Shown here piece by piece: positions 42,954-60,351 of a DNA stretch of 64,000 bases. Numbering within the stretch: position 1 is the stretch's first letter; each line of letters starts with the position of its first letter. Under the pieces are notes generated by a model. The model saw nothing but the letters and a program-made list of their open reading frames with translations, was not told where the DNA came from and made no database searches. The stretch is from Spinacia oleracea (lineage: Eukaryota; Streptophyta; Magnoliopsida; Caryophyllales; Amaranthaceae): contig NC_079489.1 in the NCBI RefSeq assembly GCF_020520425.1, forward strand, positions 84,705,810-84,769,809, read 5' to 3'. Position numbers and translations under genes: made by a program.

Positions 42954-45900
42954 TCAAGAAACAGAACTACTAGTCATCTTGCATTCTAGTCGTCTAACGT
43001 TTTCTATGCGTCCAATTTTATAGAAAACTCCGAACTTCCTTAGCCATATAGCTTCCTTTGCTGCTTCATGTGCAGCAATGTACTCCGCTTCAGTTGTAGA
43101 ATCCGCAATGGTGCTTTGCTTAGCACTTTTCCAGCTTACTGCACCTCCGTTGAGGCAGAAGACAAACCCAGACTGTGATCTGAAATCATCTTTGTCGGTT
43201 TGGAAACTTGCGTCTGTATAGCCTTTAACAATTAATTCATCATCTCCACCATAGACGAGGAAGTCATCTTTGTGCCTTTTCAGGTACTTCAGAATATTCT
43301 TGGCAGCAGTCCAATGTGCCTCTCCTGAGTCTGACTGGTATCTGCTCGTAGCACTGAGTGCGTACGCAACATCTGGGCGTGTACATATCATAGCATACAT
43401 TATTGAACCAATCAATGATGCATACGGAATCCCATTCATTCGTCTACGCTCATCAAGTGTTTTTGGGCACTGAGTCTTGCTTAGAGTTATTCCATGAGAC
43501 ATGGGTAGGTAATCTCGCTTGGAGTCTGCCATCTTGAACCTATCAAGCACCTTATTGATATAAGTGCTTTGACTAAGTCCAATCATCTTTTTAGATCTAT
43601 CTCTGTAAATCTTGATGCCCAATATGTACTGTGCTTCTCCTAGATCCTTCATCGAAAAACATTTCCCAAGCCAAATCTTGACAGAGTTCAACATAGGAAT
43701 GTCATTTCCAATAAGTAATATGTCATCGACATATAATACTAGGAAAGAAATTTTGCTCCCACTGACCTTCTTGTATACACAAGATTCGTCTGCGTTCTTG
43801 ATGAAACCAAAGTCACTGACTGCTTCATCAAAACGTATATTCCAGCTCCTGGATGCCTGCTTCAATCCGTAGATTGATTTCTTTAGCTCGCATACCTTTT
43901 TAGCATTCTTTGGATCCTCAAAATCTTCAGGCTGTGTCATAAACACAGTTTCTGTAAAAACGCCGTTTAAGAAAGCGGTTTTGACATCCATCTGCCATAT
44001 TTCGTAATCGTAATATGCATCGATTGCTAACATTATCAGAATAGACTTTAGCATTGCAACTGGTGAAAAGGTTTCATCGTAATCCACACCGTGGACTTGC
44101 CTGTAACCTTTTGCAACCAATTTAGCTTTGAAAACTTCAAGTTTCCCATCCTTGTCCTTTTTCAGTTTGAAAACCCATTTGCTTCCAATGGCTTGGTAGC
44201 CATCTGGCAAATCGACCAAATCCCATACTTGGTTTTCTGACATGGAGTCTAATTCAGATTGCATGGCTTCTTGCCATTGCTTGGAGCTAGGGCTCGTCAT
44301 AGCTTGTTTGTAAGTCGCAGGTTCATCACTTTCAAGTAATAGAACGTCATAGCTCTCGTTCGTCAAAATACCTAAGTACCTTTCCGGTTGAGATCTATAT
44401 CTCTGCGATCTACGCGGGGTTACATCTCTAGATTGACCATGATCCTCACCAGATTCTTCTAAAGATCTCTGAGTTTCATCTTGAATGTCATCTTGAGCAT
44501 TCTCTAGAGTTTGTTGTTCGACTCGAATTTCTTCGAGGTCTACTTTTCTCCCACTTGTCAATTTGGAAATGTGATCCTTCTCCAAAAAGACACCATCTCG
44601 AGCAACAAACACCTTGTTCTCAGATGTATTGTAGAAGTAATACCCCTTTGTTTCCTTTGGATAGCCCACAAGGATACATTTGTCAGATTTTGGATGAAGT
44701 TTGTCTGAAATTAATCGTTTGACGTATACTTCACATCCCCAAATCTTAAGAAAAGACACTTTTGGAGGCCTTCCAAACCATAACTCATATGGAGTCTTTT
44801 CGACAGCTTTAGACGGAGCTCTATTTATAGTGAGTGTAGTTGTATTTAGTGCATGTCCCCAAAATTCTATTGGAAGTTTGGCCTGACCCATCATTGACCT
44901 AACCATGTCTAGTAAGGTTCTGTTCCTCCGTTCCGACACACCGTTCCATTGTGGTGTTCCGGGAGGGGTCAATTCTGATAGAATTCCACATTCTTTCAGA
45001 TGGTCTTCAAATTCATAGCACAGATACTCACCGCCTCTATCAGACCGCAGTGCCTTAATCTTCTTGCCTAATTGATTCTCTACTTTACTTTGAAATTCCT
45101 TGAATTTATCAAAGGATTCAGACTTATGCTTCATTAGGTAGACATAACCATACCTACTGAAGTCATCAGTGAAAGTGATAAAGTAGCTGAAACCACCTCT
45201 AGCATTTGTACTCATTGGTCCACATACATCTGTATGGATTAAACCCAATAGTTCAGTTGCTCTTTCTCCAACTTTAGAGAAAGGTTGCTTTGTCATTTTG
45301 CCAAGTAAACATGATTCGCACTTACCATAATCCTCTAAGTCAAATGGTTCTAGAATTCCTTCCTTTTGAAGTCTTTCCATGCGTTTCAAGTTAATATGGC
45401 CTAATCGACAATGCCACAGATAGGTGAGATCTGAATCATCCTTTTTGGCCTTTTTGGTATTTATGTTATAAACTTGTTTGTCGTGATCTAATAAATAAAG
45501 TCCATTGACTAATCTAGCAGATCCATAAAACATCTCTTTAAAATAAAACGAACAACTATTGTCTTTTATTAAAAAGGAAAATCCCTTAGCATCTAAGCAA
45601 GAAACTGAAATGATATTTTTAGTAAGACTTGGAACATGGAAACACTCTTCCAGTTCCAAAACTAGCCCAGAGGGCAACGACAAATAATAAGTTCCTACAA
45701 CTAATGCAGCAATCCGTGCTCCATTTCCCACTCGTAGGTCGACTTCACCCTTGCTTAACTTTCTTCTTCTTCTTAATCCCTGAGAATTGGAACATAAGTG
45801 TGAGCCACAACCTGTATCTAATACCCAAGAAGTTGAATTAACAAGTTTACAGTCTATAACGAAAATACCTGAAGATGGAACGACTGTTCCATTCTTCTGA

Positions 45901-46709
45901 TCTTCCTTTAGCTTCAAGCAATCTCTCTTCCAATGCCCCTTCTTCTTGCAGTAGAAGCATTCGGATTCAGAAGTGGGTTGACTGACCTTCCTTTTTTCAG
46001 ACTTGGCGCCAGTTTGCTTAGTTGGGCTGGCCTTGTTGCCACCTTTCTTAGCATTCCTCTTCTTTCCAGATTTCTTGAACTTGCCCCCACGCACCATAAG
46101 CACATCTTGCTTATCACTTTTGAGCGTCTTTTAAGCGGTCTTCAGCATACCGTGAAGCTCAGTGAGCGTTTTGTCCAGACTATTCATACTGTAGTTCAGT
46201 ATGAACTGATCATACCCGTTATGAAGAGAATGGAGGATGGTGTCTACAGCCATTTCCTGAGAGAATTGCTGATCCAGCCGACTCATATTCTCAATGAGTC
46301 CAATCATTTTGAGAACATGTGGACTTACGGGCTCGCCTTTCTTAAGCTTGGTCTCAAGAATTTGCCTATGAGTCTCGAATCTTTCGACTCGAGCCAGATC
46401 TTGGAACATGTTCTTCAACTCACTGATGATTGTGAAAGCATCTGAGTTGATGAACGTTTTCTGCAGATCTGCACTCATGGTGGCGAGCATTAGACATTTC
46501 ACATCCTAGTTGGCATCAACCCAACGATTGAGGGCTGCCTGAGTGACCCCTTCGCCTGCGGCTTCGGGCATCGCCTCTTCCAGGACATACTCCTTTTCTT
46601 CCTGCATAAGAACTATTTGCAAGTTCCTTTGCCAGTCAAGGAAGTTTTTCCCGCTCAACTTCTCCTTTTCGAGAATTGATCGAATGTTGAATGAATTGTT
46701 GTTTGCCAT
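42954..46709 (-). pseudogene. gag-pol of element C with two stops and truncated RNase H
   Basis: Starts MANNNSFNIRSILEKEKL at 46709. Gag is interrupted by TAG at 46506-46508 and by TAA after HGMLKTA (46128-46130); all pieces share one frame. Then come a basic linker, zinc knuckle CFYCKKKGHWKRDC, protease LDTGCGSH, integrase ([23 protein letters not shown]), RT with YVDD, and RNase H up to EAIWLRKF. There the frame runs into noncoding sequence and stops at 42954. Relative to A, about 520 bp are deleted (A 7457-7979), removing the last RNase H part and about 230 bp of 3' noncoding DNA. From LKEDQKNGT onward it is almost the same protein as A, while the Gag before the knuckle is unrelated in detail to A's and closer to B's. 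Confidence 0.9.
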
Positions 46710-47368
46710 AATTAAAACTACAATTGAAAAGAATAAACAAATAAATAATCATTCATAGTTTCTCTTAATAAACTTAAATTCTAGCATACATGCATAATTC
46801 AATGTTCATTAAGCATTTTATTCAAGTTATGTGTTCCGGCAGGTGTGAATAAAATGATTCCAAGATCCTAAAATCCATTGAAGAATTAAGCACATTATGT
46901 ATTTAGACTTAATTCTAAAATCTTTTAGGTAAGCAAAAGCCTTTTGCTAATAGTCTAGAAACTATTCTTGGTTGATAGGCACGTCTAAGAACTTATTAGG
47001 TAAACCTATCGATTTTTCCACGACATAAAAGGACTCCTTACTTATATCGTTGAGTTTCACCAAAACTAACATGTACTCACAATTATTTGTGTACCTTACC
47101 CCTTTAGTATCGATAAGTAACACCTCGCTATGGCGGAAAACTATTACTAAGATGGATGAAGAAAGGATATCCAAGTAAGTGTTATTTTGGCATGGCACCT
47201 TTTAACTCAATTTTTAAGTTTGGAACTTAAAGCTCTTACTATGTTGGTTAGATTTTAAGTGAACTAAAATCCTTAATCATGCAACATAATCAAGCTTTGA
47301 TCTCATGCATTTTTAAGACATATTTAAAAGCAATAAATAACTTAAAACATGCATAAGATAAATGTGAT

Positions 47369-47599
47369 CTGGTATGGCCCGACTTCATCTTGAAGCTTCA
47401 ACTTCAAAGTCCGTCTTGAAAATCTCCGTGGGAGGCGCCATTTTCTTCAAATAGGATAAGCTATAATTAAACTAATTACAACTATTTGATGGTACGCAGA
47501 CCATATTTGAATTGAAAAACAATTTTGGTACTTTAGACCAATTACATTCAAATTAATGGTACGCAGACCATATTTTCTATCCTATTTGGGCCATACTAG
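47369..47599 (-). other. paired-hairpin leader cassette of element C
   Basis: Outer arms CTGGTATGGCCC (47369-47380, one mismatch) and GGGCCATACTAG (47588-47599). Hairpins at 47489-47504 and 47556-47571, both ATGGT/ACCAT with sense loop CTGCGT. Confidence 0.75.
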
Positions 47600-48169
47600 T
47601 CACTTCATAACCTGCAAAACAGTACATATACAATATATACCATTCACCCATTCATTATCATGAATGGACCACATAGTTGGTTAGTAAAACACGTTATCAT
47701 CACATAAATATTTGCAGCAATTAATCAAGGGCACCAATAATCTACCAATTATTCAGTACTTATTAATTCTAATCAAGTTGTTTAACCTTAAGGGATTTGT
47801 AGACCTAATCAAGAGTTCATGACTAAAAATGCTCCCACTTAAACCAATAAATTCATATGCTTTACTAATTTTAAACATAAAAATGTATTTCTAGTCTAAC
47901 CGGAAACATACAAATTTAATTAAATATTAAAGCTCATATAAATTTATAATCGAATCCATTAATTTAATTTATTTCAGTTGAATTAAACGAATTTAAATTA
48001 ATTCAAGATTTAACTTTAGTAAAATAATTACTATAAATAAAATTTATAATAATTATAATATTCAAAATTAAATCCAAGAAAACAATTTAAATTTCGAATT
48101 TTAAAATTAATTAAAATCGTTTCCGAGCTGAAAATTAAAATTAAAATCAAAACGTACCAATCGTCGCAA

Positions 48170-48625
48170 GACGAGGCACTCTGGGCTTGCGCCCAAGCCC
48201 CATCAAGCTACGAGGCAGCGCGCCCCGCTCGATTGATCGTAGCACAAAGCATACACAGCCACACGCCACAGCTAGCCACGCTGCGCGCAGCCTTGTGCTG
48301 TGTCGCGTGTTGCTGCGCAGGCCAGCGCGCGCCGAGCGAGGGATCGCTCCCTGCTCGCGCGTTCTGCTTGCTGGCTGGGCGAGCCAGGCGCGCTGTGGCG
48401 CGGCAGCATCGCTGCCCACACGCGTCTTGCTCGTTGCTCGTGCCTTGCATCGTCGCCCTCGCCCATCGTATAGCACATACGGCACACACGCACAGGCTCC
48501 CTTGCCTCGTGCGCGCGCCATGCGCTATGTTGCTCGCTCCATTCGTACCGCACGGGCGACGAGCTCCCTTGCTCGTCGTCGCGTGCCCGCACTATACAAC
48601 ACCCCTTAAGGGTAACACGTAGCTT
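48170..48625 (-). repeat. GC-rich leader block of element C
   Basis: GC-rich island corresponding to 13120-13722 of A, but without the long run of 23-bp units. It ends with the same hairpin (48557-48578) and actatacaacacccc phrase. Its open frames are not considered coding. Confidence 0.65.
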
Positions 48626-49373
48626 CCATTGCTTTGTGCGTGCAACATTAATGAGCGGTTTATAAAAATTTAAAATTTTTAATTCAAAATTAATGACAAA
48701 TTAATAAAACATATTAATTTCATAATTTTAGGGCGAAAAATCGAAAATTTATTAATCAATTAATTTCCGATTAACATGGATTCAAATCTAGGTCATAAAA
48801 ATAAAAAATTTAACATAAATTAACAATTTTTATGGTGGATTTAATCATAGATACCTAATTAAACTATTAATTAATTATGAAAATCAAATTAATTCTAAAT
48901 TATTCGAATTTCAACAAATTAATCATAATTACAAATTAGGTTGTATAATTAACAAGGCCAGGCATTCAAACTTGTTAAACATATACTGTAGGTCAATAAA
49001 AAAATTCAAGATTTATCAACAAGAATCGCAAATACTTAATTTAACATCTTAAATTTACAAACTTTTGCGTTCGAAAAACTAAAACCTCCGAAAAGTCATA
49101 GTTAGGCTTCGAATTTGGGAATTTTGGGTTCGGCCGAAAAATATATTTTATTTGTCAAAAATTTAGAATGCCTTTTACATGCGGAATTGACACAAAAATC
49201 ACTCGATTTAAATGAGTAACGAAGAAACTGCCGAAAAACTGCGTACATATAATTAAATAAACGCAATTTGCAATTAATTAACAATTACGAAAATTAATCA
49301 CCCCTTTTAATTCCTTGCAAATTTGTGAAATTTAACCATGTTTATGTAATTTAGATTATGAAAATAATAAGAG

Positions 49374-49387
49374 GCTCGTGATACCAC
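49374..49387 (-). other. primer-binding site of element C
   Basis: The sense strand reads GTGGTATCACGAGC next to the 5' LTR. Confidence 0.7.
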
Positions 49388-50786
49388 TGTTAGGTTATGA
49401 TTCATATGACAAAACATAAATCATGCGGAAAAACCATAAAGCCAGGAAAGCATATTATTTACACATAATCATTTAGCATAGTTTAGGTGCATACACTTTG
49501 TTGCGTGCCCTCCCTAGCTGCGCCCGAACCGAACAAGAACAAGTCTTTAGGACTCCAAGTGTCGTCCCTCCGTAGATAGTCCACAGTACGTCCGGATCCG
49601 CCTCAAGATTGACCAACTAGAATCGCCCTTAAGGTACTAGGATTTTCGGCTAGGTTAGTGCAAGTGTATGGCTGAATTTTTCTTTCAAAAACTTACCTTT
49701 TGAATACTTCAATTGTATCTGTAAATAATGACCCTAGGCACTTATTTATAGAGGTATGGAAAAGGAACTGGAATCCTATTAGGATACTAATTAATTAAAC
49801 TAGAATCCTAGTAGGACTCTGACTTAATTAATTTATCCTTTTAGGATTAGGAATTTAATCATATATCAAATCCTAATAGCTTTAGGATTCGTGTACGAAC
49901 ACAAACATACACACACACGCACGGCAGCCGACGAGGGGCGCCTATGCGCGCGCGGCCTGTGAGCTCGCAACCCACGCCACGAGGCCCACACGCTGCCGTG
50001 GCCTTGGCGCGCGCTGGGCCTGCCTTGCGGTGGGCCTGGGCGCTGCCTTGGCTTGGGGCGTTTGTGGCGCGCTGGCTTGCTGGGCGATGGCCCGACTTCG
50101 TGCTGGGCCTTCGCCCGGCAGGCCTCGTCCGATGCTTATTCGTACGATGCGCTTCCGGTTAAATTTCCGGTTCCGGAATTCATTTCCGATACGAACAATA
50201 TTTAATATTTTCGATTCGGGAATTAATTTCCGTTTCGAACAAATATTTAATATTTCCGTTTCCGGAATTATTTTCCGACTCCGATAATATTTCCGATTCT
50301 GACAATATTTCCGTTTCCGGCAATATTTCCGATTCCGGCAATATTTCCATTTCCATTAATATTTTCCGATACGTACCATGTTTCCGTTTCCGGCAACATC
50401 TACGACTTGGATAATATTTATATTTCCGATACGATCCATATTTCCGTTTCCGGCAATATCATCGTTTCCGGAGTATTCATTTCTTGCTTGTGACGATCTC
50501 AGCTCCCACTGAAACCAAGATCCGTCGATTCCGAATATCCATAGATGGAGTATTTAATGCCATTAAATACTTGATCCGTTTACGTACTATTTGTGTGACC
50601 CTACGGGTTCAGTCAAGAGTAAGTTGTGGATTAATATCATTAATTCCACTTGAACTGAAGCGGCCTCTAGCTAGGCATTCAGCTCACTTGATCTCACTAA
50701 ATTATTAACTTGTTAATTAATACTGAACCGCATTTATTAGACTTAACATTGAATGCATACTTGGACCAAGGGTACTATTTCCTTCA
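49388..50786 (-). repeat. 5' LTR of element C (1399 bp)
   Basis: TATA (tttata on plus strand) near 49744-49750. The TTCCG array at 50152-50475 and GC block at about 49920-50145 lie in U3. Confidence 0.9.
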
Positions 50787-50791
50787 GTATT

Positions 50792-55500
<4,709 letters not shown>

Positions 55501-56076
55501 CACGCAATTTAAACAAGTCATTGGCATTTTATTCACATTTATTGTTCCGGCAGGTGTGACTAAAATGAATCCAAGATCCTAAAATCATCGAATAATTAAG
55601 CACACTATGTATTTAGACTCAATTCTAAAATATTTTAGGTAAGCAAATCCTTTGCTAATAGTCTAGAAACTACTCTTGGTTGATAGGTACGTCTAAGAAC
55701 TTATTAGGTAAACCTATCCCGTTTGCCACGACATAAAAGGACTCCTTACTTATATCGTTGAGTTTCACCAAAACTAACATGTACTCACAATTATTTGTGT
55801 ACCTTACCCCCTTAGGATCAATAAGTAACACCTCCCTATGGCGGAAAACTATTACTAAGATTTATGTAAAGGTTATCCAAGTAAGTGTTATTTTGGCATG
55901 ACACCTTTTAACTCAATTTTTAAAGTTCGGAACTTAAGGCTCTTACTATGTTGGTTAGATTTTAAGTGAACTAAAATCCTTAATCATGCAACATAATCAA
56001 GCCATAATCTCATGCATAATTAAGACATATTTAAAGCAATAAATAACTTAAAGCATGCATAAGATATAAATGTGAT

Positions 56077-56332
56077 ATAGTATGGCCCGACTTCATCTTG
56101 AAGCTTCAACTTCAAACTCCGTCTTGAAAATGGATTGGAAACTCCGTCTTGAATTTCACCACGGGAGGCGCCATTTTCTTCAAATAGGATAAGGTATAAT
56201 TGAAACTAATTACAACTATTTGATGGTACGTAGACCATATTTAAATAAAAAAACTTTGGTGCATTAAACCAATTTTACATTCAAATTAATGGTACGCAGA
56301 CCATATTTTCTATCCTATTTGGGCCATACTAG
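56077..56332 (-). other. paired-hairpin leader cassette of element F
   Basis: Outer arms ATAGTATGGCCC (56077-56088, one mismatch) and GGGCCATACTAG (56321-56332). Hairpins at 56223-56238 (sense loop CTACGT) and 56289-56304 (CTGCGT), stems ATGGT/ACCAT. Both stems are intact although F's coding region is decayed. Confidence 0.72.
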
Positions 56333-56884
56333 TCACTTTTCATTACCTGCAAAACAGTACATTTACAATATACCATTCACCCATTCATTTATCAATGAAT
56401 GACCCACATAGCAAGTTAGTTGAACATATTATGCATCACTTAAATATTTGCAGCAATTAATCAAGGCTTCCAATAATCTACAAATTATTCAATCCTTATT
56501 AATTTTAATCGACTTGTTTTAACCTTAAAAGAATGTAGACCTAATCAAGAGTTTATGACTAAAGGCTCCCACTAAAACAAAGAAATTTACATGCTTTACG
56601 AATTTTAAACATAAATTGTATTTCCTAGTCCAACCGGAAACTTACAAATTTAATTAAAATTTAAAGCTCATATAAAATATTATTTAAATCCTTTATTTTA
56701 TTTTCAGTTGATTAAATTAATTAATCTAAATTTTATCAAGGTTTTAATTTTAGTAAAATAATTAGTATAAATAAATTTATAATAATTAAATTATTCAAAA
56801 TTAAATTCCGAGAAAAAATTAAATTACGAAATTAAATTTAATTAAAATCGTTTTCAACCGAAAAATTAAAATTAAAACGAACCA

Positions 56885-57298
56885 ATCGGGCCAAGACAAG
56901 GCCATAGGCTTGCGCCCATGCCTCGTCGAGGCCTCGAGCAGCAGCGCCTATGGGATGCCACTCGCAATGGTCGTACAACAAGACACGAGTAGCCACGCGG
57001 GTAGACGCAGCAAGCCGAGCAAGCCCTGCCTACGCGCAGCAGCTCCCTCGCTGTGGCAGGGCAAGGCAATGCTCGCTGGGCGAGCCAGCTCTCACTGCCC
57101 GTGCGCGGCCTCGGTGCTCGATGCATCCTTGCTCTCGCCTCTCGCCCACCTGCACACAACACACACCGTACAGCAGGGCTGCCCCCCGCGCGTGTGTGCC
57201 ATGCCTTGCTCGCTGCATCGTACCGCATTGGGCGACGAGCTCCCTTGCTCGCCGTCGCATGCCCACACTATACAACACCCCTTAAGGGTAACACTTAG
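56885..57298 (-). repeat. GC-rich leader block of element F
   Basis: Corresponds to the blocks of A and C. It ends with the hairpin 57233-57254 and the actatacaacacccc phrase. Open frames inside have no family signature. Confidence 0.6.
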
Positions 57299-58037
57299 CT
57301 TCCATTGCTTCGTGCGTGCAAGTTTCTTGAACGATTTTCATAAAAATTAAAACTTTTATAATTTATATTTATTGACAAATTAATAACTCATATTAATTTC
57401 ATAAATTTAGGCGAAAATCGAAAATTTATTTATTCAAATTAATTTCCGATTATATTTCTTTTCATGGATTCAAATCTAGGTCATAAAATTTTAAAACTTT
57501 TCAATTTAACAAATTTTATGGTGGTTTTTAATCATAGGATTATGAAAATCAAATCAAATTCTAAATTATTCGAATTTCAACAAATTAATTACAATTACAA
57601 AATAGGTTGTATAATTAACAATATTAGGCTTTAAAATTGTCAAACATATACAGTAGGTCAATCATATATTCAAGATTTACATACAAGATTCGCAAATATT
57701 TAATTTAACATCATAAAAATTATAAATTTTGCGTTCGAAAAACTAAAACCTCTAAAAAGTCATAGTTAGGCTTCGAATTTGGGAATTCTGGGTTCGGCAT
57801 CAAATATTAGATTTTAGCCAAAATTTTAAAACGTCGTTTACATGCGAAATTCACTATAAAATTATACAATTCTGACCATTATTGACTCAATTGCCGAATA
57901 TCCTGCGAACATATAATTAAATAATTGCACGAATTTGCAATTAATTATATTCAACGAAATTAATCACCCCTTTAATTCTTTGCAAATTTATAAAATTTAA
58001 CCATGTTAAAAATAATTGATTATGGAATTAATTAGAG

Positions 58038-58051
58038 GCTCGTGATACCAC
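58038..58051 (-). other. primer-binding site of element F
   Basis: The sense strand reads GTGGTATCACGAGC. Confidence 0.7.
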
Positions 58052-59600
58052 TGTTAGGTTATGACAAATATAAAACATATATTTCATGCGGAAAAACCAT
58101 AAAGCCAAGAATCCAAATTAATTGCCACATAGTCAATTAGCATAATCTAGGATACATACATGTGACGCTTGCCTTCCCTAGCTGCTCCCGAACCGAACAA
58201 CAACAAGTTTAGGACTCCAAGTGTCGTCCCTCCGTAGATAGTCCACAGCACGTTCGGATCCGCCTTAGATTTAATTAACTAGAATATAGTCTAAGGTTTT
58301 ATGTTATTCGAAACTTAATTATATTGGCAAATTATTAAGTTAGTTTAATCTTAAATTATATGAATACTTGTGATTGATGTATTATGAATTGTGATTATGT
58401 ATCACCTATTTATGGGGAGGAAATATCGGACTTAGATTTCCACTAGGATTCAATTTACTAATTTGATTAGAATTCTATTAAAATTAATCCTTTGAATTAA
58501 GTGTTTAATCAAACAACTACCTCTAATGGATTTAGGAAAACAGTTAATCGGACAATCCTAAGCGTTTAAGGATTCGTAGCGTTGCCCGAACACACACACA
58601 CACGCACAACCCACGAAGGGGCGTGCTGTGCGCGCGACTCGGCCCAGCAGGTAGTCACGCGGCCCATTGCAAGGGCGCTGCTGCTGCTGGCCTTGCCTTG
58701 CTCGGGTGGGCCTGGCCTTGCTTCGTGCTTGGCTGGGCCTGCCTTGCTTGACGGGCTGTTGCTACTCGCTTGCTGCGCTTGCGCGGGCTTTGCTAGGCGC
58801 GGGCCTAGCTTCGTGCCAGTTGCCTTGCGCGTTGGGCCTGGGCCTTGCGTACGTGCTGCTTGGCTGGGCCTGCGTGCCTTGGCTTGCTTCTCTGTTGCCT
58901 TGCGCGCATGGGCTTGCTGGGCGCAGGCCTAGCTTCGTGCTGGGCCTTGCGTCTAGCAAGCTCGTCCGATGTTTATTTCGTACGTTGCGCTTCCGATTCG
59001 TTTTCCGATTCGGAATTCACTTCCGATTCGTACAATATTTAATATTTCCGATTCCGGAATAAATATCCGTTTCGAACAAATATTTAATATTTCCGATTTC
59101 GATAATATTTCCGATTCCGGTAATATTTCCGTTTCAGTCAATATTTTCGATTTCGTTAACATTTCATTTCCAATAATATTTTCCGATACGTACCATGTTT
59201 CCGTTTCCGGCAACATCTATGACTTGGATAATATTTATATTTCCGTTACGATCCATATTTCCATTCCCGGCAATATCATCGTTTCAGGAGTATTCATAAT
59301 TTTCCTTCTGACGATTTCAGCTCCCACTGGAACCGAGATCCGAATATCCATAACTGGAGTATTTAATGCACTTAAATACTTGATCCGTTCACGTACTATT
59401 TGTGTGACCCTACGGGTTCAGTCAAGAGTAAGCTGTGGATTGATATTATTAATTCCACTTGAACTGAAGCGGCCTCTAGCTAGGTATACAACTCACTAGA
59501 TCTCACTGAATTATTAACTTGTATAATTAATTAATACTGAACCGCATTTATTAGACTTAGCATTGAATGCATACTTGGACCAAGGGCATTGTTTCCTTTA
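58052..59600 (-). repeat. 5' LTR of element F (1549 bp)
   Basis: About 106 bp longer than the 3' LTR, owing to an extra GC-rich piece at about 58817-58930 that looks like a partial duplication of neighbouring sequence. The plus-strand end is TTTCCTTTA instead of ...TTCA. The TTCCG array is at 58985-59290. Confidence 0.87.
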
Positions 59601-59605
59601 GCATG
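59601..59605. repeat. target-site duplication GCATG of element F, right copy
   Basis: Matches 39060-39064. Confidence 0.88.
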
Positions 59606-60120
59606 CGCGCAAGGCCCAACGAGCTAGCAAGCTTGTGCGCAGCAAGCAGCCAGCCCGCGGCACAGTGTGTGCGCGCAGCGATGGGGCAGCAGCGCAACGA
59701 GCATAGCAAGCAAGGCCCATGGCCCACTGCTGCTGCTCGGCTGCTGTGTGGGCTTCGGCTGCTTTGTGGCTTCGGTGAGTGTGGCCTTGTGTGGCCGGTT
59801 AAGGCCCTAGTTGTTTTTCCAATCACAAAACCTAATTCTAATATTACGTAGTTTCAATTTTGCTCTCTACACAAAACTGTTCTTCCCAAAAGCAAACACT
59901 CTTGAGTATTGTCTAAGCTACGATTATCAAGACGGATCTGAACGTCTCGGTGAACTAAATATAGGAACGACGATTGGAGTTCTTTGTTCTTGTTCGTGAA
60001 TCATAAACTCGGCAAAACACGCTTCGAATGTAAGTTTGCTTAATCTGTGCATTATACATGTTTCATGGCTTTAGGGATTGTTCCGCACATGTTATATGTA
60101 TTTAACTGTATTCCCCTACA
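59606..60120 (+). repeat. 5' LTR of element E, right part
   Basis: Continues the LTR cut at 39064. It includes a GC-rich piece and ends TTCCCCTACA, like B's LTR end TTCCTACA, immediately before the primer site. A perfect donor-like GTAAGT lies at 60030-60035 after cacgcttcgaat, homologous to B's cacgcttcaaag|GTGATT. Confidence 0.75.
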
Positions 60121-60121
60121 G

Positions 60122-60135
60122 TGGTATCATGAGCC
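60122..60135 (+). other. primer-binding site of element E
   Basis: TGGTATCATGAGCC one base after the LTR. Confidence 0.7.
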
Positions 60136-60342
60136 TTATGTATTAAAGTACTTTTTAGCATGATTATATGTTTTTGTATGCTGTCGAATTTTCCTATATT
60201 TTTCGTAATTTTTTCGAATGTTTCTGGATTATTGGATAGATCGCAGAAAGCAGTTCTGAATTCGAAAATTGTCGAAATTTCGATTTTCATTGAAAACGAT
60301 TTTCTAAGATCAACTCATGGGAACAGAATCGCAAAAAAAGGC

Positions 60343-60351
60343 CTCGAAGTA
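60343..60351. repeat. 9-bp target duplication CTCGAAGTA of the MULE, left copy
   Basis: Matches 61420-61428. Confidence 0.88.

Larger units (their letters stand above)
46710..49373 (-). other. long 5' leader of element C
   Basis: Closely similar to the leader of A: conserved segment (47114-47143), hairpin cassette (47369-47599), candidate 3' splice site (near 47612) and GC block (48170-48625). No coding support. Confidence 0.7.
41005..50786 (-). mobile_element. Ty1/copia element C, nested in F
   Basis: A 9.8-kb element with GTATT duplications (41000-41004 and 50787-50791), LTRs at 41005-42401 and 49388-50786, a polypurine tract at 42402-42416 and a primer site at 49374-49387. Its leader and pol are nearly the same as those of A, but gag is of another type. 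Gag has two stop codons, and the 3' end of RNase H is deleted. Confidence 0.92.
55501..58037 (-). other. long 5' leader of element F
   Basis: Same layout as A and C: conserved segment (55819-55850), hairpin cassette (56077-56332), candidate 3' splice site (near 56347) and GC block (56885-57298). No coding support. Confidence 0.65.

Noticed and set aside
48147..48622. GC-rich ORFs in the leader of C
   Set aside because: Same noncoding GC block as in A; no conserved frame between A, C and F.
56872..57350. GC-rich ORFs in the leader of F
   Set aside because: Same reason; frame not conserved with A or C.
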